64,000 bases of DNA. Origin: Buchnera aphidicola (Hyperomyzus lactucae) (lineage in GTDB: Bacteria > Pseudomonadota > Gammaproteobacteria > Enterobacterales > Enterobacteriaceae). Shown here in pieces: positions 49,121 through 59,089 of the stretch. A program made the translations under genes and the position numbers. Below the pieces are notes generated by a model. The model was not told the DNA's origin. It searched no databases and saw only the letters and a list, made by a program, of their open reading frames with translations. The stretch covers positions 1-64,000 of the forward strand of contig NZ_CP034876.1 in NCBI RefSeq assembly GCF_005081705.1, given 5' to 3'. How positions within the stretch are numbered: the first letter of the stretch is position 1; each line of letters opens with the position of its first letter.

Positions 49121-50185
49121 TTATACTTTATTTTTTTTTAATTCAAAAATATCTGATGATTTTATTTTACCTATTGGTCCAATAAAATCTATTTCTGGTT
49201 CCAATGATATATTGAATTTTTTAAACACACAGGTATGTATTATTTTTGCTAATTTTACAATTTCTTGAGAAGTTGCATTTTTTTTGTTAATTAATACAAG
49301 TTGTTGTTTTTCATAAATCGCTGCATCGCCAATGTGAATATTTTTAAATTTATAATTTTCAATCAACCATCCTCCAGAAATTTTTATTAAACCATCTTTT
49401 TGAGGATAAAAGGGTATTGGATATAAAGATGCAAGTTTCTCTGCTTTTTTTTTTGTAATAATAGGATTTTTAAAAAAACTTCCAGCATTTCCAATTTTTT
49501 TGGGATCGGGTAATTTTTTTTTTCTTATTTTACATATGAGATTAAAAATATTGTGTGCAGTAATATTTGTTAGTGTGATATATTTTTGAAATGAAGAAAA
49601 AATAATTGGACGCCATGTTTTCACTATTTTTATACCAACACTAATAATACCATATTGATTACTATATTGATTTTTAAAAATACTATTTCGATAAGAAAAT
49701 TTGCAAGAATTTTTATTAATTCTTGTAATTGTATGTTTTTTAAAACATAATATATCCACGTATTGGCAAAAGTCTTTAAATTCTAAACCATATGCGCCAA
49801 TATTTTGAATAGCTGCAGATCCTATACAACCAGGAATTAAAGCTAAATTTTCTAATCCAAAAATTCCTAAATTTAAAGTGAATTTTACTAAATCATGCCA
49901 TTTTTCTCCTGAAAAAATATGTATTAACCAAAAATTTTTTTTTTCTGTTATTTTAATACCTTTAATTCGATTAATAATTACTACTCCTGTATAGTTTTCT
50001 AAAAAAAGTGTATTGCTTCCTTCTCCTAAAATTATATAAGGAGTATTAGATATATTGCACATTTTTGAGATATTAATAAGATCTTTAATTGTTTTTGCAA
50101 AAATGATTTTTTTTGCTTTTACATCTATTGCAAATGTGTTTAAATCTTTTAATGATTGATTGCAAAAATGATTTTTTTTGTGCAT
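49121..50185 (-). CDS. murB: UDP-N-acetylenolpyruvoylglucosamine reductase
   Basis: MurB reduces enolpyruvyl-UDP-GlcNAc to UDP-MurNAc, a committed step of peptidoglycan synthesis. The 354 aa protein (342 in E. coli) has the FAD-binding ILGEGSNTLFLENYTGVVI and ENLALIPGCIGSAAIQNIGAYG. The catalytic serine loop is NAGSFFKNP and the final glutamate region is LEPEIDFIG. The reading frame is intact but carries three runs of ten A (on the coding strand) at 49445-49454, 49514-49523 and 49935-49944. In E. coli birA and coaA lie between murB and thrU; both are missing. Confidence 0.96.
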   Translation of the reverse strand: MHKKNHFCNQSLKDLNTFAIDVKAKKIIFAKTIKDLINISKMCNISNTPYIILGEGSNTLFLENYTGVVIINRIKGIKITEKKNFWLIHIFSGEKWHDLVKFTLNLGIFGLENLALIPGCIGSAAIQNIGAYGLEFKDFCQYVDILCFKKHTITRINKNSCKFSYRNSIFKNQYSNQYGIISVGIKIVKTWRPIIFSSFQKYITLTNITAHNIFNLICKIRKKKLPDPKKIGNAGSFFKNPIITKKKAEKLASLYPIPFYPQKDGLIKISGGWLIENYKFKNIHIGDAAIYEKQQLVLINKKNATSQEIVKLAKIIHTCVFKKFNISLEPEIDFIGPIGKIKSSDIFELKKNKV

Positions 50186-50295
50186 AGAATATCAAAAATA
50201 TTGTTTAGTTTTTTTACTATCAATAGATATTTTGATTATATTTATTGATATTAATAAAAATTTTTAATATGAAATTATTTTCATGGAGCTTTCAA

Positions 50296-51174
50296 ATGAA
50301 TGTTTTTTTTGAATATCATCGAGATATTATAAATCAAAAAATAGAAAATCTTCGTAATACAGTAAAATGTTCTTTTGAATTTTTTCCACCCAAGAATGTG
50401 ATTGCAGAAGAAAAGCTTTGGTGTTCAGTTAAAAAATTAAGTAAATTAAAACCAAATTTTTTTTCTATCACTTATGGTGCAAATAGTGGCGAACGTGAAA
50501 AGACATATAATTTTGTAAAAAAGATACATAAAACAACAGGAATTCTCACATCTGCTCATTTGACTTGTGTTGATTCTACACCTGTTGAATTAAAAAAAAT
50601 AGCAAAACATTATTGGGACAATAATATTACAAGTATTGTTGCGCTCAGAGGTGATACGTTAGAAAAACATTATAAACATAAAATGTATGCTTTAGATTTA
50701 GTCATATTATTGAAAAAAATTGCTAATTTTGATATTTCTGTGGCTACTTATCCTGAACTTCATCCAGAATCACAAAACATGACATGTGAGATTATTAATT
50801 TAAAGAAAAAAGTTGATGCAGGTGCAAATAGAGCAATTACTCAATTTTTTTTTAATATTCATAATTATTTATATTTCCGAGACAATTGTATTAAAAATAA
50901 AATCAACGTAGAAATTATACCAGGTATTTTGCCAGTTTTAAACTTTAAACAATTAAAGAAGTTTGCAGCTATGACAAACGTTCATATTCCTAAATGGATG
51001 TTTGAACTTTTCAACGGTCTTGATAATGATATTATGACAGAGAAAATTATAGGTGCTAGTATAGCTATAGATATGGTAAAAAAATTATCTTCTGAAGGAG
51101 TAAAAAATTTTCATTTTTACACTTTAAATGAATCTGATATTACTTATTCTATTTGTCATCTTTTAGGTTTATAA
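50296..51174 (+). CDS. metF: 5,10-methylenetetrahydrofolate reductase
   Basis: MetF makes 5-methyltetrahydrofolate, the methyl donor used by MetE. The 292 aa protein (296 in E. coli) has SFEFFPPK with the catalytic glutamate, YGANSGER, ALRGDT, and GANRAITQFFF. The frame is open upstream to 50245, but the ATG at 50296 has GGAG eight bases before and gives the family N-terminus. I see no MetJ box (AGACGTCT) in front. It is convergent with argE with only 13 bases between them. Confidence 0.96.
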   Translation: MNVFFEYHRDIINQKIENLRNTVKCSFEFFPPKNVIAEEKLWCSVKKLSKLKPNFFSITYGANSGEREKTYNFVKKIHKTTGILTSAHLTCVDSTPVELKKIAKHYWDNNITSIVALRGDTLEKHYKHKMYALDLVILLKKIANFDISVATYPELHPESQNMTCEIINLKKKVDAGANRAITQFFFNIHNYLYFRDNCIKNKINVEIIPGILPVLNFKQLKKFAAMTNVHIPKWMFELFNGLDNDIMTEKIIGASIAIDMVKKLSSEGVKNFHFYTLNESDITYSICHLLGL

Positions 51175-51187
51175 AAAATACGTCGAT

Positions 51188-52333
51188 TTAAAAACAAAAT
51201 GCATGTATTAATTTATTGATAATATTTTTTGTAGGTTTAATAAAAGACATGTCTAAATATTCATCAGGTTGATGTGCTTGCTCAATAGAACCAGGTCCCA
51301 ATATTAAAGTTGGTGCAATTTTTTGAAGAAAAGGTGCTTCTGTACAGTAATTTACTGTTGTACATTTTGATTTGCATAATTTTTCTACTATTCTAGTAGT
51401 ATTTTTTTTATAAGAACATTGATAGGAAGGAATAGAAGAATAGAGTTTTTTTATAAAAATACGATTATACCACCTTGTTATTATTGATTGTAAGTTTTCT
51501 TGAATTAATTTTTCTACTTGCAATAAAGTTAATCCTGGTATAGGTCGTATTTCTAAATTTAATGTACATATAGAACAAATCCGATTAATTGCGTCGCCTC
51601 CATGTATAGAAGACAAGTTCATAGTTGGATACGGAATAGAAAAATTTTTATGCTGATATTTTTGTTTTAAAAAATTTTTTAATAATAATAAGCGCTGAAT
51701 AATACTATGCATGATTTCAATACTGTTAATACCATCTTCCGGATTACTAGCATGTCCAGTTTTCCCGATAACTTCAATCGAATAAGATATATGTCCTTTG
51801 TGTGCATTTATTAATTGTAAAGATGTAGGTTCTCCTATTATTATACATTCGGGTTTAATAGTGCTAGATTCTATAAAATACTTAGCTCCAGACATGTCTG
51901 TTTCTTCATTAGCTGTCGCAAGAATATAAATTGGTTTAGTGAGTTTTTTTGTATTTATAGAAGATATGACATCTAATATAAAAACAAAAAAACCTTTCAT
52001 ATCTATTGCTCCTAATCCATAAAATTTATTATCTTGTTCAGTTAATGTAAATGGATCTTTAGTCCATGTTTTTTCATCAAAATCTACTGTATCTGAGTGT
52101 CCAGATAATAGCAGTCCTCCTTGTCCTGAACCGATACGAGCTAACATGTTATACTTATCAGTATGAATAATCTGCTTAGTTTGTATTGAAAAATTTAAAT
52201 CAGCAAAATAATTAGATAACAAATCAATAAAATTTTTATTACTTTTATCAAGGAGTATATTATCACTGCTAATTGTAGGGATTTTAATTAATGACCTATA
52301 TATTTCAATAAAAGATGGTATTTTTCTTTTCAT
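51188..52333 (-). CDS. argE: Acetylornithine deacetylase
   Basis: ArgE releases ornithine from N-acetylornithine in the linear arginine pathway. It is an M20-type metallopeptidase relative with the metal-binding SGHSDTVDFD, the GLGAIDMKGF segment, ATANEETDMSG with the catalytic glutamates, and EPTSLQLINAHKGH. The ATG at 52333 is preferred over a GTG three codons upstream and gives 381 aa (383 in E. coli). It is divergent from argC, the classical argE-argCBH arrangement. Confidence 0.95.
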   Translation of the reverse strand: MKRKIPSFIEIYRSLIKIPTISSDNILLDKSNKNFIDLLSNYFADLNFSIQTKQIIHTDKYNMLARIGSGQGGLLLSGHSDTVDFDEKTWTKDPFTLTEQDNKFYGLGAIDMKGFFVFILDVISSINTKKLTKPIYILATANEETDMSGAKYFIESSTIKPECIIIGEPTSLQLINAHKGHISYSIEVIGKTGHASNPEDGINSIEIMHSIIQRLLLLKNFLKQKYQHKNFSIPYPTMNLSSIHGGDAINRICSICTLNLEIRPIPGLTLLQVEKLIQENLQSIITRWYNRIFIKKLYSSIPSYQCSYKKNTTRIVEKLCKSKCTTVNYCTEAPFLQKIAPTLILGPGSIEQAHQPDEYLDMSFIKPTKNIINKLIHAFCF

Positions 52334-52357
52334 ATAAAACACTTTAAAAATTTATTG

Positions 52358-52385
52358 TTGACATTCAAAATATTTTATTCATAAA
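52358..52385 (+). promoter_or_regulatory. Possible argC promoter in the argE-argC gap
   Basis: A perfect -35 hexamer TTGACA (52358-52363) is followed after 16 bases by CATAAA (52380-52385), a 4-of-6 match to TATAAT. A half ARG box (ATTCA preceded by A/T) overlaps the spacer, but no full ArgR operator is visible in the 159-base gap. Promoter calls in such AT-rich DNA are uncertain. Confidence 0.35.
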
Positions 52386-52492
52386 TAGACAATTGATCAA
52401 TATATTAATAATATTAAATATATTTTTATTATAAAGTCAAATACATTATTTAATTTATAAATCGTAGTTTTTATTTAAGGTGTATTAACTTT

Positions 52493-53497
52493 ATGTTGAA
52501 TATATTAATTGTTGGTGCTAGTGGATATGCTGGTGCAGAATTAGTAAATTATATGAATCGTCATACTTTTGCCAGTATAAAAAAGATATTTGTTTCAAAA
52601 AATAGTATAGATATAGGTAAATCGTTTTCTGATGTTCATCAACAATTTAAAAATATTATAGATTTAAAATTTGAATCTATAAGCAATGCAAATCTAATTA
52701 AAAAAGATATTGATGCCGTTTTTTTAGCAACAGATCATCATGTAAGTCATTCTCTCGTTCCTTTCTTTTTGTCACCTAATTGTGTTGTGTTTGATCTTTC
52801 AGCTTCTTATAGATTAAGAAATAGTAGAGTGTATTTAGATTATTATGGTTTTGTTCATCAATATAAAGAACTTTTAGAACAGTCGGTATATGGATTAGCG
52901 GAATGGCAAGAAAAAAAAATTAAAAAAGCACAGCTAATTGCAGTTCCAGGATGCTATGCAACTTGTATTCAATTGGCGTTAAAACCGCTTATACAGGAAA
53001 AAATTCTTTGCGGTACAAATATACCAATTATCAATGCTGTAAGTGGTGTCAGTGGTGCTGGTAGGAAATCTAATGCAAATAACAGTTTTTGCGAAGTAAG
53101 TTTACAACCATATAATATTTTTACTCATCGTCATACTCCTGAAATTATAGAGCATTTAGGTATTCCAGTAATTTTTATTCCACATCTAGGTTCTTTTTCT
53201 CGGGGTATTATTACTACGATTACATGTAAATTAAAATATGATATCAAATCAGTTGATATATACAACATTTTTTATAATACATATCAAAAAAAGCCTTTAA
53301 TTCGTATATCTGAGAAATTTTTACCCAGTATTAAATCAGTGGAAAATTCGCCATTTTGTGATATTGGTTTTGTTATTAAAGATAAATATATAGTAGTTGT
53401 GGCTGCAGAAGATAATTTGTTAAAAGGTGCTGCTGCACAAGCAGTACAGTGTTTTAATATTCGGTTTGGTTTTTCTGAAACAGAATCAATTATCTAA
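52493..53497 (+). CDS. argC: N-acetyl-gamma-glutamyl-phosphate reductase
   Basis: ArgC reduces N-acetylglutamyl phosphate to the semialdehyde with NADPH. The 334 aa length equals E. coli. The NADP-binding [10 protein letters not shown] is at residues 8-17 and the catalytic cysteine is in AVPGCYAT near residue 154. The HRHTPEI motif is also present. It is the first gene of argCBGH, with argB 20 bases after. Confidence 0.97.
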   Translation: MLNILIVGASGYAGAELVNYMNRHTFASIKKIFVSKNSIDIGKSFSDVHQQFKNIIDLKFESISNANLIKKDIDAVFLATDHHVSHSLVPFFLSPNCVVFDLSASYRLRNSRVYLDYYGFVHQYKELLEQSVYGLAEWQEKKIKKAQLIAVPGCYATCIQLALKPLIQEKILCGTNIPIINAVSGVSGAGRKSNANNSFCEVSLQPYNIFTHRHTPEIIEHLGIPVIFIPHLGSFSRGIITTITCKLKYDIKSVDIYNIFYNTYQKKPLIRISEKFLPSIKSVENSPFCDIGFVIKDKYIVVVAAEDNLLKGAAAQAVQCFNIRFGFSETESII

Positions 53498-53517
53498 TTA
53501 ACAATGAGGTATTTATT

Positions 53518-54291
53518 ATGAATCCTTTAGTTATCAAATTAGGTGGTGTTCTTTTAGAAAGTGATAAAGCTATGATGCGTTTATTTAAAGCATTAGTTGA
53601 TTATCGACAATCTTATAAACGTCACGTATTAATAGTTCATGGAGGAGGTCGTTTAATTGATGATTTAATGAAGAAACTTTCTTTGCCAATACAAAAGAAA
53701 AATGGTTTACGTATTACTCCATTTGAACATATTAACATTATTACAGGCGCATTAGCTGGAACTGCTAATAAAACCCTTCTTGCATGGGCATTAAAATATA
53801 AAATAAATGCTGTAGGATTATGCTTAGCAGATGGTCAAAGTATTCATGTGGAAAAATTAGATGAAGATTTAGGGCATGTAGGAAAAGTAACACCAGGATC
53901 GCCTTTGTTTTTAACTAAACTATGCAAAGAAGGAATGTTGCCAATTATTAGTTCTATCGGAATTACTAATGACGGTTTATTAATGAATGTGAATGCTGAT
54001 TTAGCAGCAACAGCATTGGCCACTACTTTACAAGCTAATTTAATTTTATTATCTGATATAAGTTCTGTATTAGATGGAAAAGGTCAAAGAATTCCAGAAA
54101 TTAATAGTATTCAAGCTCAAAAATTGATTGCACAAGGAATTATTACTGACGGTATGATTATAAAAGTAAATGCAGCGTTAGAAGCAGTAAAAATTTTACA
54201 TCGTTCCGTGGATATAGCTAGTTGGCAAAATACAGAAGAATTAAAGCTGTTGTTTAATGGTATAAATATTGGTACACGAGTTTTTAATTAA
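53518..54291 (+). CDS. argB: N-acetylglutamate kinase
   Basis: ArgB phosphorylates N-acetylglutamate. The 257 aa protein (258 in E. coli) has the amino-acid kinase motifs [21 protein letters not shown], and [16 protein letters not shown]. It lacks the N-terminal helix found in arginine-inhibited hexameric kinases, which is also the case in E. coli. It is followed by argG after 29 bases. Confidence 0.97.
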   Translation: MNPLVIKLGGVLLESDKAMMRLFKALVDYRQSYKRHVLIVHGGGRLIDDLMKKLSLPIQKKNGLRITPFEHINIITGALAGTANKTLLAWALKYKINAVGLCLADGQSIHVEKLDEDLGHVGKVTPGSPLFLTKLCKEGMLPIISSIGITNDGLLMNVNADLAATALATTLQANLILLSDISSVLDGKGQRIPEINSIQAQKLIAQGIITDGMIIKVNAALEAVKILHRSVDIASWQNTEELKLLFNGINIGTRVFN

Positions 54292-54320
54292 TTTTACTAT
54301 AAATATAGTAGGTGTAAACA

Positions 54321-55532
54321 ATGATTCAGAAAAATATTAATAAAGTTGTTTTAGCTTATTCGGGTGGTTTAGATACTTCAGCAATCATTCCATGGCTTAA
54401 AGAAAATTATCATGTTGAAGTGATTGCTTTTGTTGCCGATATAGGACAATCTAAAAAAGATTTAAATGGGATCGAAAAAAAAGCGCTTAAGTCTGGGGCG
54501 TCTAGTTGTCATATTTTTGATTTAAAAGAAGAATTTATAAAAGATTATGTATATCCTATTTTAAAAACCGGTGCATTATATGAAGGTAACTACTTGTTAG
54601 GAACAGCATTAGCTAGGCCTATTATTGCAAAAAAACAAGTAGAACTAGCATTAAATATTGGAGCAGATTCATTATGTCATGGTGCTACTGGTAAAGGTAA
54701 TGATCAAGTTCGCTTTGAAATGACTTATGCAGCATTAGCACCAAACTTGCATGTAATAGCTCCATGGCGAGAATGGAATCTTAATTCAAGGGAATCATTA
54801 TTAAAATATTTACATGAAAGAAATATTCCTATAAAAGCAACACTAGACAAAATTTACAGTAAAGATGAAAACTCTTGGCATATTTCTACAGAAGGAGGAT
54901 TACTTGAAGATCCTTGGAATCAATCTAATGAAGATTGTTGGGATTGGACAGTTAATCCTGAAGATGCTCCAGAAAAACCCGAATATATTTTATTAAAGAT
55001 AGAAGAAGGTTCTGTAATATCGGTTAATCATGAAAAAATGAATCCATTACAGTGTGTAGAAAAATTAAATTATTTTGGTTCAAAGCATGGAGTTGGGAGA
55101 ATTGATATTATTGAAAATAGATTAATTGGAATCAAATCTAGGGGATGTTATGAAACACCTGGTGGAACTATTATTACTACAGCTATAAAAGCAATTGAAC
55201 AACTAGTATTAGATCGTGAAAGTTTTCAGTGGCGAGAAAAAATAGGATTAGAAATGTCTTCAGTTGTATATGATGGACGTTGGTTTTCTCCAATACGGCA
55301 ATCTTTACAAGCTGCTGCTAATTCTTTAGCATCTCAAATCAATGGAGAAGTCGTATTGAAATTATATAAAGGAAGTGTAACAGCTGTTCAAAAAAACTCA
55401 CCTAATTCGTTATATTCTATAGAATATGCAACTTTTGGTGAAGATGAAGTTTATGAACAATCAGATGCACATGGTTTTATTCGTCTTTTTTCTCTTTCTT
55501 CAAGAATACGTGCTAAAAATCAATTGAAATAA
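54321..55532 (+). CDS. argG: Argininosuccinate synthase
   Basis: ArgG joins citrulline and aspartate at the cost of ATP. The 403 aa protein begins with the PP-loop [15 protein letters not shown] (residues 12-26) and has [13 protein letters not shown] and the [12 protein letters not shown] segment. It belongs to the short (about 400 aa) argininosuccinate synthase type, not the 447 aa E. coli type. In E. coli argG is far from argCBH; here it lies between argB and argH, an order known in other gammaproteobacteria. Confidence 0.96.
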   Translation: MIQKNINKVVLAYSGGLDTSAIIPWLKENYHVEVIAFVADIGQSKKDLNGIEKKALKSGASSCHIFDLKEEFIKDYVYPILKTGALYEGNYLLGTALARPIIAKKQVELALNIGADSLCHGATGKGNDQVRFEMTYAALAPNLHVIAPWREWNLNSRESLLKYLHERNIPIKATLDKIYSKDENSWHISTEGGLLEDPWNQSNEDCWDWTVNPEDAPEKPEYILLKIEEGSVISVNHEKMNPLQCVEKLNYFGSKHGVGRIDIIENRLIGIKSRGCYETPGGTIITTAIKAIEQLVLDRESFQWREKIGLEMSSVVYDGRWFSPIRQSLQAAANSLASQINGEVVLKLYKGSVTAVQKNSPNSLYSIEYATFGEDEVYEQSDAHGFIRLFSLSSRIRAKNQLK

Positions 55533-55606
55533 TTTTAAAAAAGAAAAAAAAGACTTTTAACTATGGAAGTTAATATTATTTTTGCATTTTTTTATAGAGA
55601 AAATAT

Positions 55607-56986
55607 ATGACACTTTGGGGTGGACGATTCATTAATGAATCTCATGAGTTGTTTAAAAAATTTAATACGTCATTGTCTTTTGATTATGTTTTAGCAGAAG
55701 AAGATATAATTGCTTCAATTGCTTGGTCTAAAACTCTAATGAAGAGTGGTATTCTAACTAAAAAAGAACAAATGACAATAGAGTCTGCACTTCTTTTGTT
55801 ATTAAGAGAAATTAAAGACAAAACTCAAAATATTATTTCAAGTAATTGTGAAGACATTCATAGTTGGGTTGAAGAAAAGCTTATTAATAAAATTGGGAAA
55901 TTAGGTAAAAAATTACACACTGGTCGCAGTCGTAACGATCAAATTACTACTGATTTAAGATTGTGGTGTAGAAGTAAGATTTATATTTTATTAGAGAATA
56001 TTATTGATTTGCAGAAACATTTTGTTTTAAGCGCTGAGTCAAATTATAATATAATTATGCCGGGATATACTCATTTACAACGAGCTCAACCTATTACTTT
56101 TTCTTATTGGTGTTTAGCTTACGTAGAAATGTTAAGAAGAGATGCTAGTCGGTTAGAAGATGTTTTAAAGAGATTAAATGTAAGTCCTTTAGGTTCTGGT
56201 GCTTTATCTGGAACAGCTTGGAATATTAATCGTGAAGAACTTGCTTTATCGATGGGTTTTGATTCTGCTACTAATAATGCATTAGATAGTGTTTCTGATC
56301 GAGATTATATTATTGAATTATTATCATCTGCATCAATTAGTATGATGCATTTATCGAGATTTTCTGAAGATTTAATTTTTTTTAATTCTGGTGAAGCTGA
56401 TTTCATTGAACTATCTGATTTAATTACATCAGGCTCCTCTCTAATGCCGCAAAAAAAAAATCCAGATGCATTAGAACTCATTCGTGCTAAATGTGGGCGT
56501 GTTCATGGTTCTTTGATGTCTATTTTAGTGATATTAAAATCTCTCCCTTTATCTTATAATAAAGATATGCAAGAGGATAAAGAAGGTTTATTTGATGCAA
56601 TAAAAACATGGAATGATTGTTTATGCATAGCAATGCTAGTATTAAAAAATATTAAAATTAAAAATAAATCGTGTCGTAAAGCTGCAGAAGAAGGATATTC
56701 TAACGCCACAGAAATTGCGGATTATTTAGTAAAAAAAGGAGTACCTTTTCGTGAAGCGCATAATATATCTGGTCAATTAGTACTTCGAGCAATTACTGAA
56801 AAAAAATCTTTAAATAATTTAGAGTTATCTATATTTAAAATTTATAGTAATCTTATTGAAGATGATATATATCAAAATATCACTTTAGAAGCTTGTCTTG
56901 AAAAAAGAATATCTCAAGGTGGTGTGGCACCATCTCAAGTTTATGAAGAAATTATCAAGGCGAAAAAAAGATTAAATATTTTTTAA
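55607..56986 (+). CDS. argH: Argininosuccinate lyase
   Basis: ArgH splits argininosuccinate into arginine and fumarate, the last arginine step. The 459 aa protein (457 in E. coli) has [22 protein letters not shown], and the catalytic signature [12 protein letters not shown]. The codons of that signature contain a run of ten A (56451-56460). It ends the argCBGH cluster and is followed by a strong hairpin. No fusion to argA is present, unlike in some Vibrio. Confidence 0.97.
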   Translation: MTLWGGRFINESHELFKKFNTSLSFDYVLAEEDIIASIAWSKTLMKSGILTKKEQMTIESALLLLLREIKDKTQNIISSNCEDIHSWVEEKLINKIGKLGKKLHTGRSRNDQITTDLRLWCRSKIYILLENIIDLQKHFVLSAESNYNIIMPGYTHLQRAQPITFSYWCLAYVEMLRRDASRLEDVLKRLNVSPLGSGALSGTAWNINREELALSMGFDSATNNALDSVSDRDYIIELLSSASISMMHLSRFSEDLIFFNSGEADFIELSDLITSGSSLMPQKKNPDALELIRAKCGRVHGSLMSILVILKSLPLSYNKDMQEDKEGLFDAIKTWNDCLCIAMLVLKNIKIKNKSCRKAAEEGYSNATEIADYLVKKGVPFREAHNISGQLVLRAITEKKSLNNLELSIFKIYSNLIEDDIYQNITLEACLEKRISQGGVAPSQVYEEIIKAKKRLNIF

Positions 56987-57010
56987 TGTTTTATTTTTTT
57001 TGTATTATTG

Positions 57011-57046
57011 TTAACTAGTATTTAAAATTTTTTAAATGCTAGTTAA
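57011..57046 (+). terminator. Terminator-like 17-bp hairpin after argH
   Basis: TTAACTAG-T-ATTTAAAA (57011-57027) pairs with TTTTAAAT-G-CTAGTTAA (57030-57046), 17 pairs including one wobble, with a 2-base nominal loop. It follows the argH stop by 24 bases. No long U tract follows, so it may be a stability hairpin or a weak terminator. Confidence 0.6.
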
Positions 57047-57093
57047 TAATATCACTAACAAAATTAATATATAAAATATAGGAAATATAATTT

Positions 57094-57534
57094 ATGCGAG
57101 ATGTAATGTTGTTCATTAGTGAAAATATTATACTTTTTATTATATGGTTTTTTTTTCTTGTTTTAGCAATATTTTTATCAATAAGAAATATATTTATTAA
57201 ATCTAAAATTATTAATAATATTCAAGCAATTAAACTGATCAATCAACATCGTGCTATTATAATTGATACTCGTTCCTCAGATTTTTTTAACAAAGGTCAT
57301 ATTGTTAATTCTATTAATTTTCCATTAAACAAAATTTTTTTAAGCAACTTTAAAGAAATAGAAATATATAAATCTTCTCCTATTATTCTTATATTAAATG
57401 AAACATATAAATATAATAAATGTATTCAAGCATTTTTAAAATACGGATTTAATCATATTTATATTTTAAACAATGGTATACATTCCTGGAATTTAGAATA
57501 TTTGCCACTAGTTACCAAAGAAAAAAAATCTTAA
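57094..57534 (+). CDS. yibN: Membrane-anchored rhodanese-like protein YibN
   Basis: The 146 aa protein has one N-terminal membrane helix (about residues 12-32) and a rhodanese-fold domain with IIIDTRSSDFFNKGHIVNSINFP and IYILNNGIHSWN. It corresponds to E. coli YibN by sequence and by position before secB. Where E. coli YibN has a cysteine in its presumed active loop, the aligned position here appears to be tyrosine, so sulfur transfer may be lost. The role of YibN is not firmly known. grxC, which follows in E. coli, is missing. Confidence 0.88.
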   Translation: MRDVMLFISENIILFIIWFFFLVLAIFLSIRNIFIKSKIINNIQAIKLINQHRAIIIDTRSSDFFNKGHIVNSINFPLNKIFLSNFKEIEIYKSSPIILILNETYKYNKCIQAFLKYGFNHIYILNNGIHSWNLEYLPLVTKEKKS

Positions 57535-57662
57535 CAATTATTTTATGAAGATATAAATGTATGATTTCTCTTGAATAAATTTATTTTTTATTACTTTAAA
57601 AAACTTTAATCAAATTAAAATTTTTTAACGAATATATACTTATTAATTTTTATGGATATATT

Positions 57663-58106
57663 ATGTCAGAAGAAAAAATCAAAAAAAAATCCTTTGAAAT
57701 TCAACGTATTTATATAAAAGACGCTTCTTTTGAAGCACCTAATACACCAAATATTTTTCATGTAAGTTGGAAACCGGTTGTACAATTGAATTTAAATACG
57801 ACGTCTAAAAAAATAGAAGATAATATTTTTGAAATTGTTTTACAAGTGAGAGTTATTGTTAAAATTAAAGAAGATTTAGTGTTTTTGTGTGAAGTAGATC
57901 AAGCGGGTATTTTTTTTATTGCCAATTTGAACGAAAAAAAACTAAAACATTGTTTATACTCTTATTGTCCAAATATTTTATTTCCTTATGCTCGTACATG
58001 TATATCTAATTTAATATCTTATGGCAGTTTTCCACAGATGAATCTTGAACCTATCAACTTTGATGCGATTTATTACAATCATATAAAATTTGAAAAAAAA
58101 GTATAA
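57663..58106 (+). CDS. secB: Protein-export chaperone SecB
   Basis: SecB is a tetrameric chaperone that keeps preproteins unfolded and passes them to SecA. The 147 aa protein (155 in E. coli) begins with FEIQRIYIKDASFEAPNTP and has the SecB core with CEVDQAGIF and the C-terminal segment PINFDAIYYNH. A run of nine A follows the start (codons 6-9). In E. coli gpsA lies between secB and cysE; it is missing here and cysE starts 44 bases later. Confidence 0.95.
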   Translation: MSEEKIKKKSFEIQRIYIKDASFEAPNTPNIFHVSWKPVVQLNLNTTSKKIEDNIFEIVLQVRVIVKIKEDLVFLCEVDQAGIFFIANLNEKKLKHCLYSYCPNILFPYARTCISNLISYGSFPQMNLEPINFDAIYYNHIKFEKKV

Positions 58107-58150
58107 ATGATAATTATAAAACACTATAAACATTTATTGAGGAGAAAATT

Positions 58151-58975
58151 ATGTATTTTTTAGAAATATCAAAAATATGGGAAAAAATAATTTTCGAAGT
58201 TTCTATTTTATTGAAAAAAGAACCAATTTTATCAGATTTTTATTATAATAGTATATTAAAGCATAAAAATTTAAATAGTTCTTTAAGTTATATATTAGCA
58301 AATAAATTATCTACATCTATTGTTTCTGAAAAAAAAATACAAAATATATTTGATAACATTTATTTAAATAATTCTTTTATGTTAAAGTTTATAGTACAAG
58401 ATATTCAAGCTATATTACAGCGAGATCCAGCAGTTAAAGATTATTTAACACCTTTATTATATTTAAAAGGTTTTCATGCACTAGAAGCTTATAGATTAAG
58501 CCATTATCTTTGGGGGATTAAAAATACTTCATTATCTAAATATTTACAAAATAGAATATCTTCGGAATTTTCAGTTGATATTCATCCGGCTGCTTGTATT
58601 GGATCTGGTGTCATGCTAGATCATGCGACGGGCATTGTTATTGGGGAGGGTGTGATTATAGAAGATAATGTTTCAATTTTTCATTCAGTAACATTAGGAG
58701 GAACAGGAAAGAATTTTAGTAAAAATAGACATCCTACTATTCGAAAAGGAGTTATTATCGGTGCTGGGGCAAAAATTTTAGGAAATATTGAAGTAGGTTT
58801 AGAAGCAAAAATAGGTGCGGGTTCAATAGTTCTAAAAAATGTTCCTCCATATGTAACAGTTGTTGGAGTTCCGGCAAAAATTGTTAATCCATTAGATAGT
58901 CAAAAGTATTCTTCTCAAGAAGCATTAAATGATTTTTCATATATTAATAGATTTCAATATGGAGATGGTATTTAA
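58151..58975 (+). CDS. cysE: Serine O-acetyltransferase
   Basis: CysE acetylates serine, the first step of cysteine synthesis. The 274 aa protein (273 in E. coli) has the alpha-helical N-terminal half and the left-handed beta helix with ATGIVIGEGVIIEDNVSIFHSV and GAGAKILGNIEVG. The C-terminal tail QYGDGI, which in E. coli binds CysK, is intact. The segment just before it, where the E. coli feedback-sensitive residue lies, is divergent. Confidence 0.97.
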   Translation: MYFLEISKIWEKIIFEVSILLKKEPILSDFYYNSILKHKNLNSSLSYILANKLSTSIVSEKKIQNIFDNIYLNNSFMLKFIVQDIQAILQRDPAVKDYLTPLLYLKGFHALEAYRLSHYLWGIKNTSLSKYLQNRISSEFSVDIHPAACIGSGVMLDHATGIVIGEGVIIEDNVSIFHSVTLGGTGKNFSKNRHPTIRKGVIIGAGAKILGNIEVGLEAKIGAGSIVLKNVPPYVTVVGVPAKIVNPLDSQKYSSQEALNDFSYINRFQYGDGI

Positions 58976-58991
58976 TTTAAATTTTCATCTA

Positions 58992-59074
58992 TATAAAATA
59001 AAAACTTCTGTTTTTATTGAAGAAAGGTAATATAAATATATTACTAATATTAAGTACAGAAGTTTTATTTTATA
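58992..59074. terminator. Long nested inverted repeat between cysE and rpoD
   Basis: The segment 58992-59011 is complementary to 59056-59074 over 19 base pairs with a single bulged A. Inside the loop a second perfect hairpin pairs GTAATATA (59027-59034) with TATATTAC (59037-59044). It fills the gap between the convergent cysE and rpoD genes, and T-rich arms lie at the ends on both strands, so it can act as a bidirectional terminator. Confidence 0.75.
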
Positions 59075-59089
59075 TTAAACAATGTTATT

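Noticed and set aside
55557..55573. Small TTAACT/AGTTAA hairpin between argG and argH
   Set aside because: Only six A/T-rich pairs; too weak to call a terminator within a cotranscribed cluster.
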